A stretch of DNA of 64,000 nucleotides from Ciborinia camelliae (lineage: Eukaryota; Ascomycota; Leotiomycetes; Helotiales; Sclerotiniaceae): NCBI GenBank assembly GCA_025890175.1, contig JANPYM010000007.1:984487-1048486 (forward strand), written 5' to 3'. The translations under genes and the position numbers were made by a program. Shown here one piece after another: positions 45,219 through 56,175 of this stretch. Within the stretch, counting starts at the first letter, position 1; the number at the start of each line of letters is the position of its first letter. The notes under the pieces were generated by a model. The model was not told the origin of the DNA and made no database searches. It saw only the letters and a list, made by a program, of their open reading frames with translations.

Positions 45219-46607
45219 TCAAGGACCCAACACATCCCTCACAATGCATAGGATCCCGTTATCCGGACAAACCTTAGTCCTCCCCAACTGTTTATCCCTC
45301 GGACCCGTTGGACCCCCAACAAACTTCCAAAATCCAAAAAATTCTTTTTGTCTCCTGTCCGCTTTCGGGTATTGCGCATCTCCCCATCTCCCCACAAATT
45401 CCATTGCACCCACTGGACTACCTTCACTTGCTGCTGTGAAACTTGCGCTGGGTATATCATATGTATAGAAATAAGACGAGAGGACCGGATCCCAGAGGGT
45501 ACCGCGACTTGTATAATCTTGGAGGAGACCAGCTGGGAGATTGAGATCCGGGATGGTATGGTCGTGGGTTCCGGGGATGGCATAGTTACCATGGGAGCCG
45601 CGGGCTGAGTAGGCGATGGGTCTTTTTCCACTCTTTTCAACTACGGAATATAGGAACGCTTCTCCATTTCCGTGCTGGGAATACCAGATTGCTTGTGGTG
45701 TACCGTTTACAAATCGAATCATGTTGTGTTCCCAATCTCCTATGTGATCACCTAGCTCTTGTCCGAAGACTGTATTTCCTCGATTGTAGGCGTAGAAATA
45801 CATGTAAAAGACGTCCACGAGGCCATTACCGTGATCGGAGAGAATTACCGAACATGAGATGGCGTTTTGGGTGCGGCCGGTAGTTGAGGATGGAACCACG
45901 CCATTGAGGTAGGCAGGGGAGGTGGTGACATCGACAGTGGAGGTCAGGTAGACATCGGGGCCCCAGCTGTTCAATAAAGCAAGACTTTCGAGATTGAGGG
46001 GGGAAGGTAGAGTATCATTTGCTATCAATGAGAGATTGATATATGGTTTAGTATTGACAATCTGGGCGTACATGTCGGAGGGGAAATACATTTCTGCTTC
46101 GTCCAGCCAGACAAGTGGTGCTAAACATCCCACAATGTTAGTGGGTACTGTGATGATATGCATGTTCTATTTATTGATTGAACTTCCTTACCATAATCAA
46201 ATACAAACGAAGGCAGAGTAGTATTAGGTCTCGCAGACACATTAATAAACCCCAAAGCTGCCAATGTCAAACATCCCAACTCATGTTGTTGTCGGTATAA
46301 CATTACAACCAATAGAGCTATCACTATCATCTTCGTAGATACGAATTAGCTTGCAATTTCGCCATAAATTTCATTCCCAGTGCCCAGAGTATATCGCCGT
46401 ATGCGAATAAAGACAAAGTAGTGAGTTTTCGAAAGGGATCCGCGATATTGAGCATACCTCTAACCAAATTGCAGCTCCAGGCAACCTATTCATCGGAGCC
46501 ACCCTCCTCCATCCGCATAACCTCTTAACTTCCAACATCTCAGCATTTGCACCACTCGCACAACCCTTCTCCTCATCCATTGTATTGGTCGACTTGTCTA
46601 CGACCAT
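45219..46607 (-). CDS. VPS62: Vps62 family protein (vacuolar sorting-associated)
   Basis: Exons 46458-46607, 46192-46330 and 45219-46120 (minus) give 396 aa. Intron 1 (127 nt, GTATGC..GCTAATT..GAAG) adds a 50-residue cytosolic N-terminus ahead of the transmembrane segment M-I-V-I-A-L-L-V-V-M-L. Without it the protein would begin directly at that helix. Intron 2 is 71 nt. The large domain has the family features D-Y-A-P-L-V-W-L near its start, N-S-W-G-P-D-V-Y, W-Y-S-Q-H-G-N-G-E-A and S-H-G-N-Y-A-I-P-G. Yeast Vps62 (and its paralogue Tda6) is required for cytoplasm-to-vacuole sorting, with no known enzymatic activity. The topology suggests a type II membrane protein with the domain on the luminal side, and the N-x-T/S sites within it fit this. 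Confidence 0.85.
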
Positions 46608-48064
46608 GATGCCTACTTGGCTGACGCCCCAACGCTCAGTTCCTAACCCACGCTCCAAACAGATATTTATTCAACCGGTATAGTATTGGTTCCAGCCCGT
46701 ATCGTAAATTATTCGAATCGAGCTCGATACGCCGACTTCGATACAGTGTGCAGCCGCGAAGCTATCGAATCGAACACAACCTTCCTCTTGAACGTGCTTC
46801 AGTTCACAAACAACGTGTGTGGTACCAGTAAGTCTCAAATTCCCTGAGTATAGTATATTCTTCGTACAGTAAAGTAAGCGCAATCCTCATCGGCCTTGCC
46901 TGCCTCTTTGAATGAAAAAGTCAAAGTCAAAGCCCAAGCCCAAGCTCCAAGCGCTTCCTCTCTTCCTCTAAATACCAAAGACCCGTTTCCACTGTACCTA
47001 AGACTATGATAAGCAGTGATCAATCATGCAGAGCCCGCTCGTGAACATGTCATGTCAATCATCAACACAACACAATCATTCAATCAATTCACTCCGTTGC
47101 TCTCAACCCAACCGCAAATCTTCTCCTCGTGCGTACCGTAAATAAAAAGTATAACCTAAGAAGTATTGGCAAAATCTTTTATAGACAGAGAAATTATAAA
47201 GATAGGTCAGCTGTAAGAAGTTGTTTTTCCCTCTCGAATGTGTCTTTGAGCCATCAGAAGCTATTAATTGCCATGGCTGAATGGTTGCTGGATAAGGGAT
47301 TAAGGTTCAATGGGGAATCGATTTCCCCAAATGGCCCCAGCGCCGTAACCTTACATCATCTCGGCAGATCCCCTGGGTGCGGTAAGGTAGTACGGTACGG
47401 TACGCCACATGACACGGAGCGGATGGAACATTGCAGTACCCGATTGGTTAAGGTTAAGGTTAATCTGTGAATTGGAGTCATCCTCTATCCCGAATCATCC
47501 ATCATCCATCCATCCATAATCCGATTTCCGGGGTTGGTGCATCTGACGAGTATGTTTCAAGGAAACAGAAACGGAATATAATATATATATATATATCATT
47601 TGACAATACCTCTTGATATTTCCATCATAGGATCATTAGATTTCAAGAATAACACATCGTATTCATATCACAGGCGACACACCATTAACTGAGTAAAAAA
47701 AGGGTAATAAGTACCAACTAATTAAGTAAACGAGTGATATACGCCATCCATGCCCGATAAACCTATCGCCTCCTGAAGTAGGTTTCGAGGGTGCCTATTC
47801 ATCCCTTTCCTTTCCCTTGCTTCTTAATCCAGCATCATCCTATACACCCATACAAAAGAGACGTTAGTTCCTTTCCCCATACACTCCCCAGTGCACTGCA
47901 CTGCACTGTCGAGCCTTTCAAAGGGCTCGATAGTCATGGAGATGTTTACAAGATTACCTAGTACATAGATCACTTCCCCACTTGCTCACTTGACTCCATT
48001 CCCATCACCATTCCCATTTCCCTCCCGTCCAATAAAATGATATATCTGTCCCCCACAGAGACAT
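46608..48064. other. Intergenic region, no firm gene
   Basis: The 1.46 kb between the Vps62 start and the RING gene stop hold the Vps62 promoter and the RING 3' flank. The + strand frame at 47129-47470 begins with a non-coding-like composition and has no family match. GGTACGGTAC repeats (near 47388-47403), CATCCATC (near 47498-47518) and TA runs (near 47578-47597) are present. Confidence 0.65.
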
Positions 48065-50921
48065 TCACCGATTTCTATCTTCTTCTCCTCTTCCAGGACT
48101 TCTACTTCTCGATCCTGACCCTAGACTCCCGCTTAACAGGTTCACTGAACTATCCACTAACATACTCCTCCAACTTTCTCCACGCCTATTAACAGGTCTA
48201 CTAGCGCGCGTTGGTGTTGGGGGAGAAATTCCTTGTTCTAGATCCCCTACAATCTCATCTTCAAGATTGCGGGAAATGGGCAGGGCAGATGAGGATGAAG
48301 TATTTACAGTCTGTGCTGCTTGAGCTTGTATATCATCATCATCACTATCGTCATCACGGTACGCTTCATAGCGCGGAGAAGAGGGAGACCCTCGAGCGAG
48401 GGAACGGACGACATCGCCTTTGCAGATAGGACATGTTCGGCGACGGGTTGTCAACCAAGGTGTTCTAGAAAGTATGTTAGTTATCTGAAATGAGGGGAGA
48501 TGAGGCATGAAAGACATACATGCAATCCACGTGAAATTCATGGCCACAAGGTAAACTCATGACCTGACTAACGCCATCCACGTATTCTTCTAAACATACT
48601 ACACACTCTACTTGCTTGCCCATATACTTCTTCCATTGACTAGGCGATCCGACATTTTTCTCGTGCTCATTAGACTGAGGTGTTGTAAGAGTTGGTAGTT
48701 GTAATGGATTCGAATTGACACGAGCAATGTCTCCAGGCTCTGGTATGCCCGTTGTTGTCCGTGACCTTGGACGAGGTCTGCTCGGTGTCGTATGTAAAAG
48801 AAGAGGGGTGGTCGCTGAGGAACTGGTTGGGGATGGCACCGTTGGGGATCGATTGCTAGGTGTATTGATGGTTTGATAAGTTCTGACGGGTAATCGTTCA
48901 ACAACCGATTTCGGTGCTCTCCAACGACGTCGCCTTATTCGAGACCTAAGTAGTAACAATGCGTAGACCACGGTCAAAGTGACAAGTGGACTCACTACTA
49001 AAACTAACAGAGTGTCGAGAAATGGGCTGGCTCCACTGGTAGGTGTTAATGTGACCCAAAGTCCATCTTCCTCGTCTTCCCCATCGTTATCATCATCTTC
49101 GTTTTCATCATCAATATCAACACTTCCCGTACTGCTTGATCCTGGGGCAAGAAATTCAAAATCTTCTTCGTCATCCCCAAAGATAGTCGTTAGAATTCCC
49201 TTTGTTTTGCTACCAGACGAGCTGGACTTTTCTGTCATCTCATTGGCTTTAGTCTTGGCCTTATCCACTTCGGAAGCGAGCTTAAGGGCATATTCTCCAC
49301 TGCCCGGTGTAATACTTCCCCCTCGTAGTTTAGGCGTGACTTCAGTCTTTTCCTCTGTAGTACCACCCGAATTCTTCTTTCCCGCTTTGGTTGGTTGGGG
49401 TGATTCATTCTTTGCCTTATTTGCATTCGATTTTCCGTCCGTTTTCATGGTACCCGTTTTCGAGTTCTTTTCGGAATCCTTGCTATCAGATGACCCTACC
49501 AAGTCTGGATCACGCCAATCCTGAACGCCAATAACAAAATCATCCCCTGACGCAGCGCTGTTTCTGCCCTTGCCAGTTTGCTGTGACTTCTTGTCTGCAA
49601 CCGCCTTTTCCTGGCCAGTAAGTTTGGCGGTGGATATTTTCTTCGTTCCAGCGTTGTCATCGTCCTTCCAGTCGTCAACCAGAACCCAATCAAGTTGACC
49701 ACTGCTCGGTGGCCGACTACTATCCTTTACGGAATTTCGTCCACCAGTTCCATAAAACAACGACTTAAACCAACCAGGCTTTTGTGTTTCGATTGTTGTA
49801 GTTTTCTCCTCAACCTTCGAAGACGTTTTCTTAGATGCCTTCTTGACATTCGTTCGAGCCGCCTTCGTAGCTTTAGGTGTTGCCGTGGTAGTTGTGAATG
49901 TGGGCTGAGATTCCTTTGTTTTCTTCTTTTTCGAAACCTTCTTCGACTTGTCGTTCTTCTGAACCTTCAAAGTCGCCTTACCATTTTCATCCAACGTATC
50001 TTCCATAAAAGTCCCCGGGCCTATAAGAGAAGATAGGAGATGTGCCGTCGTACGAGAAGTAAAGATAGCTGGTATGGTCACATTTGATGTATCGCCCCGA
50101 GCATACATCTGAATTAGCGGTCCCCCACTTTTGTCATCACCGACAATCAAAGCAATTCCACCCCTACGTTGTACCCATTTGACCTTTTCCAAAAACCCAC
50201 AGCCTCCGCGACTCAATAGAACAACTTTACCAGCGATCTCCGCACCTTCCTGTATAGATTGGATATCTGCGTGATTTGCCTTTAGATCCGCTGGTTGCTT
50301 ATCCGTAGACTTTGATACTGCTGATCCAGGTAGAGGATGGTGAAGATAATCGTCGGTGCCATCGTCGACCGAAGGCTCTACCCCATTATGTTTACTGTTT
50401 GTATAACTACTCGACGTACGATCGATGAAGGTTTTGTCGTCCACATTTGCCCTTTTGTTTGTTTTTGATTTACTCGCAGTCGTCGCAGATTTATCGTCCC
50501 CAGATTTTGCTCCTTCTGCCGCGCCAGACTTCGCATAGCTATCGACCCAACCTGGTACATCACTACACCCTAATTCACCCTCCGCCCCAGAGGCAACAGG
50601 ACCTTGCCGTATGCTATCATCTCCAAAACCACTGCCTATCCACAGCTGTCCCTTTAATCCTTCGTTGGGTAATAAAGGGCCAAACGCAGCAGGCCTTGCT
50701 AGGAAAGCAGTCGTATTATCATTCGTGAGAGTTATGATCGCATTCGGGGGGAAGAGCGAGAATGGAGCTCGGAAGGAGAATAATGACCGTATTCCGGTCT
50801 TTTGAGTCGTCGTAGAAGTAGCTACATTCTGTGGCGAATGAGAGGACCGCAGGGATAAAAATGTAAGAAAGAACGTAGTGAGGAGGAAAGCAATAATTAT
50901 CACAATTCTTGGAGGTCGCAT
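48065..50921 (-). CDS. PA-TM-RING type E3 ubiquitin ligase (membrane)
   Basis: Exons 48520-50921 and 48065-48464 (minus) give 933 aa; the 55-nt intron (GTATGT..TTCTAG) interrupts the RING and restores D-C-I-T-P-W-L. A signal peptide (about 7-23) leads a luminal part with a protease-associated domain (about 215-300, with V-V-L-L-S-R-G-G-C-G-F). After a Lys/Ser/Thr-rich linker comes one transmembrane helix near 630-655 and then a cytosolic tail. It ends in a RING-H2: C773, C776, C792, H794, H797, C800, C812 and C815 in C-x2-C..C-x-H-x2-H-x2-C..C-x2-C order. This layout matches animal RNF13/GRAIL and fungal membrane RING ligases that sort or degrade endosomal and vacuolar proteins. The disordered linker of about 320 residues is longer than in animals. 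Confidence 0.92.
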
Positions 50922-53158
50922 GATGGGTATCGTATCGTATTAATCTCAAATCTCAAATATCTTGAAAGCGCCGACAGTACAACCCTTCAGCCCTACAGCT
51001 GGTTTTCGCACGAGCTTGATCTCATCCAACTTGATCGAAATGGATCGTGGTAAAATATGTTTGTTGCAAAATACAAACAAAACAGTGTTGGTAGGGAAAA
51101 AGTTGGGTTGGAGTTGTGAAAGCCGTCGTAGGTCGAGATACACAGGCGGAATTAAGCCACAAAAAAGGTAGGCGAGTGGGATTCAAGGCTCACCACGCAG
51201 GGGATTTGTGGCTTGTCAGTTGGAAGTTGGAAGTTGTTAATCACAAAAGAGGGGGTGATGACATGGCAAGTGATTTTATATGTATGTATGAAATAATACG
51301 GGTACATTGATGATTCAATTTGGTTTTACGATGAATTTAATACGATACAAAGGTATTTACCCCTCTGCTGGTAGATTATCTGTAACTAGGTACCTAGGGA
51401 CCTAGGTAGCTGGAGATACTCCACTCGTACGCTATTTGTATTCTAATGCTAGGATGCTAGGTAGGTAGCTGGAGGTATTGACTCTTGAGCAATATCTACG
51501 CATGCCAACTCAAAGGGGCGTAAACCGTTGGAGTACACATAAAACTACATACCTGTGGTACTTATTATATTCATTAGAAACTCGAATATTCTCCAAGTCC
51601 CGTCCCGTATAGATGAAGTGTAGCAATGAAAATGGTGGAGTCAATTCCCCGCTCCAAATAGGAAAATCTTCGTGGCTGTGTTTATGGATACTCGAAATGG
51701 ATATTTTTATCTCCCTAGGTCCTATGTATATCCAGTTGATTGAGACATAGAAAAGCTTGTTTTGGTTTTCTTGCTGATCGTGAACCACCCACTCCACTGT
51801 GTCTTGCAAGTTGCACGGTGCACCCATTTCATATCTCTGCAAATGCCCCATCTAAAATCATTCTTCACATACCTGGTAGGTAGGTATTAACCGACACAAA
51901 ACACATCGAAGACTACGAGGTCATCCATTAAATTCATTATCATCAACGTACCTTGGAAGTTGGGAGTTCACGATAAAATAATTGTTTACGGAGTACATTC
52001 AGTCCTATTCATACAGTCTCGAGATAGTATCGAGACAATTGTTCGCCCTCACTGTACAGTAACCAAACCTTACATCTCTGTTTGCAGAAAAAACTCGGAA
52101 TTCATACGACCCCTTTCCGGTACGACACTTCCTAGATGAAGGGGCTACAGGTAATAGAATGAAGCCCATATTTTTCATTGATAAATTGATATGATGGATA
52201 TTGAGTTATGGTTTCCGGTGGCTTCCAGGTTTGGAATTTACATTCTCTGCTCAGGTGACCTTGACACCGTCATTCATATCTTAAATTTGATATCAGTCGT
52301 CTCTCTTCTCTTCAGCTAGCCAGACTACCGGTATTGATATAAACTTTGGGGTTTTTTGATGCCAAAATTTCCCATCTTTCCAAATCGAAATCAAGAAAGC
52401 CATTCTCCCATCTCTCATTCGATCTGGTCCCCGCATTACTCGGTATGACTTGCTACCGCATAATTTCAGTTCGGTTGATTCGTCAACTGGGACATTATCA
52501 AGGTCATTTGAGCTATCTACAATGTTATATACGCTCTGACACCACGACAATGACTTTAAATCTATACGTACAGCTTCAAATTTTCACGTAGACTCTCGTC
52601 TTACATCGTCTACGGATATCAATATTATTACTTGGTAGTTCCAAGCAATCGCTACATTTAGACTCTAAAACGGGCTACTCACCTGACGTCCCAATTCGTT
52701 CTATTACGTCCACGCTCACCTATCAAATTGATAGATAGCTTCAGATCGAGGCGAAATATGCCATAATATCATCATTTTTCCGTAGTGTCTAGCTGTGAAC
52801 GTTCTATATGGGTACAAACTTCAAAGGAGTAGATTTTGCAAACTACTGCCTTAAACCCTACCACATCTCCGGCTTCGTACCGGTGACGTATAATTTCATC
52901 ACCAGTCATGAATCTATGTAATTGCAATTAGTTATGCTATGGATTGCTTTGTAGTCCAAAATCGGGGGTTTTCCCTCGGCGGTGCGGGGTCTCCTTTATG
53001 ATGTCGACCCCTCGGCTTCCTTTGTGTGCTGCATTCCTCTTTCGTTTTCATTTATTGTATCCAGGTGCCAATATAAATTGGTAATAATTTTTTTCCCATT
53101 CTTTACCAAAATTTATTGCCGCTCCCCATCCAATTCATCATCGTCTCGACTCGCCATC
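50922..53158. other. Long divergent intergenic region between RING ligase and aquaporin
   Basis: The 2.24 kb hold no supported gene. CCTA/TAGG-type words (near 51395-51475) and mixed AT-rich sequence are seen. The minus-strand frame 51510-51851 (113 aa) and the smaller 52293-52550 show no family and no splice partner. A T-rich leader (52990-53150) precedes the aquaporin ATG; an upstream in-frame extension to 52982 uses non-ATG starts. Confidence 0.65.
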
Positions 53159-54718
53159 ATGAACATCAACGAACCGAGAAAAGGTGGTGGTTTTGTGCTG
53201 CCCTTCTTCAATGCCGGCAAAAAGTCGCGAGAGCCTCATGCCGGCAAAAATTCATTGGAGTCAACCCGAATTCCTTTCTCAGGTTACGTAACAACTCCAG
53301 TGAGGAACGCTCACAAATGGTTTCACTTACACAATAAGACACGAAATCATTTCGTGGCAACAGTGGCGGAATTCGCCGGAACTACCCTCTTTCTCTTTTT
53401 TGCTTTCTCAGGTACCCAAGTAGCTCTCTTAGCAACGCCGCCCAATACTTCGAATGTCGTAGGAACCCCGAGCAATCCCTCCCAATTACTTTATTCATCT
53501 CTATGTTTTGGGTTTTCTCTAGCAGTTAATGCATGGGTTTTCTTTCGTATTAGCGGTGGTCTTTTTAACCCCGCGGTAAGATTCTTCTCTCTCCTCTCCC
53601 ATCCTTCCTCATTTTAATAATATAGCATCTAATAATCCATAGGTCACAATTGGCATGTGTCTTGTCGGCGCCCTCCCCTACTTTCGAGGTTTACTTCTAT
53701 TCATAGCTCAAATTCTCGGTGGTATCACAGCTGCTGCCCTGGTTTCTTGTCTCTTCCCTGGACCTGTTACTTTTACAACCACTTTGGCAGGCGGCACATC
53801 GATCTCTCGAGGTCTCTTCATCGAGATGTTCCTCACTGCCCAACTAGTCTTTACAATCTTCATGCTTGCGGCTGAAAAACACAGGGGAACTTTCATTGCA
53901 CCAATTGGCATCGGTCTCGCTCTATTCATTGCTGAACTTACAGGTACGCATTTTCCTTGCCGTTATGACTTCAAATATTGCCATCCTAATATATTTCTAC
54001 CTATATTCCCTCACACCTTTCATTAAAAGCTAAAACCTAACCACTCCCAGGCATCTACTTCACCGGTGGTTCCGTCAACCCAGCGCGTTCCTTCGGCCCC
54101 GCCGTCGTCGCCCACAAATTCCCCGGCTACCACTGGATCTATTGGGTGGGCCCGATCCTCGGCGCAATCCTCGCCTCGGCCTTCTACAAATTCATCAAAA
54201 TCCTCGAATACGAGACGGCCAACCCGGGTCAAGACGCCGCCGAAACGCAAGCCATGACCAACCGAGTCAGTTTCGCCGAAGAGGGCATGGTCGGCCAGGA
54301 GCTCGATGCCAGTGGCGCCAGCAGAGTGCACGGCACGGGCAACTACGGACCGGCGAAGGAATACGGGACGGCGCGCAGACCGTTTAGCGATAGTCCGGCG
54401 CCGCCGCACCCGAATGATCAATTTGCGGGGCTGAATAACGGCGCTGCGGATGACCGGTTTGGGAATGCGAATGGGGAGGGTGGCTCCGCGAGGAATAAGA
54501 GGGATAGCGAGGGGACTTTGGTGGAGAATGGAGTGAGGAGGGGCTCGACGAGGCCGGGGTCTAGTGGGAATTCAGGAGGCGTGGATCAGAGGGGCGCGGG
54601 GAATCCGAGGGATCATCATTCTCTTCTTAATAATAATAATAATAACCAGAGGATTGGTCACGGGCAGGGGCAGGGGCAGGGACCTGAGGTGCAGAGCGAG
54701 CAGATTTATGATAAATGA
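53159..54718 (+). CDS. Aquaporin (MIP family water channel)
   Basis: Exons 53159-53575, 53643-53943 and 54051-54718 give 461 aa; introns are 67 and 107 nt. Six membrane helices (about 75-290) hold both pore motifs: N-P-A at 137-139, split exactly at the end of exon 1, and N-P-A-R at 249-252, whose Arg is the selectivity-filter residue of water-type aquaporins. The fifth helix has A-L-F-I-A-E-L where animal aquaporins have the filter His, so the filter is not canonical. Residues about 1-70 form a long cytosolic N-terminus, and 300-461 is a long hydrophilic tail with Gly/Ser/Asn/Gln-rich repeats (G-Q-G-Q near the end). Fungal members move water and some move glycerol or H2O2. Exon 3 is much more GC-rich than exons 1 and 2. 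Confidence 0.93.
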
Positions 54719-56175
54719 GGAAATGAGGATAGGATAATGAATGACTTTGGGGGTTGGGAGTTTAAGATCTGTTTTGTTTTGTTTTTCGTCTTTTGTCTTT
54801 TTTTTTGCTTTTTTGCCTTTTTTTTCTTTCTTTCTCGTTCGGCTCTTGCCTTGCCTTGCCTTGCCTTGCCTGGTTTGGGCTGGTTTGGGCTGGTTTGGTT
54901 TGGTGTTGGGGTAGCAAGGTTTCTAATAAATACACGAGAATTTGAATCTTTACTTGATACTTGATATTTGATGCTTGATACTGTGGTATTATAGCTACTG
55001 GTATTGCGTTTGCGTTTGCGTTACGGTTACGGTTAGCGTGAATGAATGCATGATTGAATGGATGGATGAATGGATGGATGGGTCAGTGTTGTATTTTTTT
55101 TTTAATAATAATCATAATAATAAGAATAAGAATAACTCAAGGTATGACCGTACTGTTCCATACTAGTATTTTCTTTTCTTTCTTTAATCTAATCATCTAG
55201 ATATTATCTCAAATATCTCAAATATCGAATTTCATTTCATTTCATACTAGTATTATATATCTATCTAGGTATCTATCTAGGTATCTATCTAGGTATCTAT
55301 CTAAATATCTATTGAGATAGATACTTACTACTTACTTTTTTATTTAAATCTTGAATTGATGTTAGTTATTAATTATTGGTATAGCCAATTATTAGATAGA
55401 TACTTTTATATTAGTTATATTTTATCTAGATACTAGTAGGTGCTTATATTATGGATGTATTATAACTTATAACTCGCTTTTTGCTTTTCGATAAATTAGA
55501 AGGGAGGGAGGAAGGGAGAGAGAAAGGGAGGGAGTAGAAAGTAGATAAGTAAATAGATAAACCAGTAAATAAGTTTCTATAGGTAGATACCTTTAATTTA
55601 ATTATTTGTTTATTTATTTAATTATTTCTATCTACTCTTTATATTTTATATTTTATTTTATTTTTAGTATATAATATAGAGAGGTAAATACTAGATAAGT
55701 AGAGAGATAGATAAACGAGATTCAAAAAAGAAGGTTGATGATTTATTAATAATTAATAATTAATTATTTAATACAAAAACCAATTTCAAGATGAAGACGA
55801 ACAAATAAAACAATTCTCCAATTCTCACATCAACATTAATATTAACATCCATATTGATTATAACGAGAGAACGAATGAAACGAGTAGGTAGGTAGGTAGG
55901 TAGTATGCGAGTATCTAGGTATAATAAAGTTATATTTTATATTTTTAAGTTCGGTTATCTAGATAGATAGGTAGGTAGGTAGGTAGATAACTATCTGAGT
56001 GTTGGGTAGGGTAGGTAAATTTGGATTGGGATATCGAAGAGAGTTATGAATATAAAGTAGGGGTTCTAAAACCCATGTATATATACTTTTCAAGATTCTA
56101 ATAAGTATCAAGTGAAAAATCCAAGTACCTAGCCATAAAGCTATGAAGCTATGAAGCCATGACATCAAGATTATT
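54719..56175. repeat. Convergent intergenic region, AT- and microsatellite-rich
   Basis: Between the aquaporin and AFG2 stop codons there is no gene. Repeats include T runs (near 54773-54840), CCTTG and GGTTTGG pentamer/heptamers (54847-54910), ATCTATCTAGGT (55255-55305), AATTAATTATT (near 55600-55760) and TAGG tetramers (55885-55900 and 55966-55985). Confidence 0.8.

Noticed and set aside
47129..47470. 113-aa + strand frame
   Set aside because: No family, no ATG context, low-complexity end in GGTACGGTAC repeats.
48979..49524. 181-aa + strand frame opposite the RING ligase
   Set aside because: It is the antisense shadow of the Ser/Thr/Lys-rich linker in that gene.
51510..51851. 113-aa minus-strand frame in the RING/aquaporin gap
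   Set aside because: No recognisable domain, no splice partners and no supportive codon bias; kept only as a note in the region entry.
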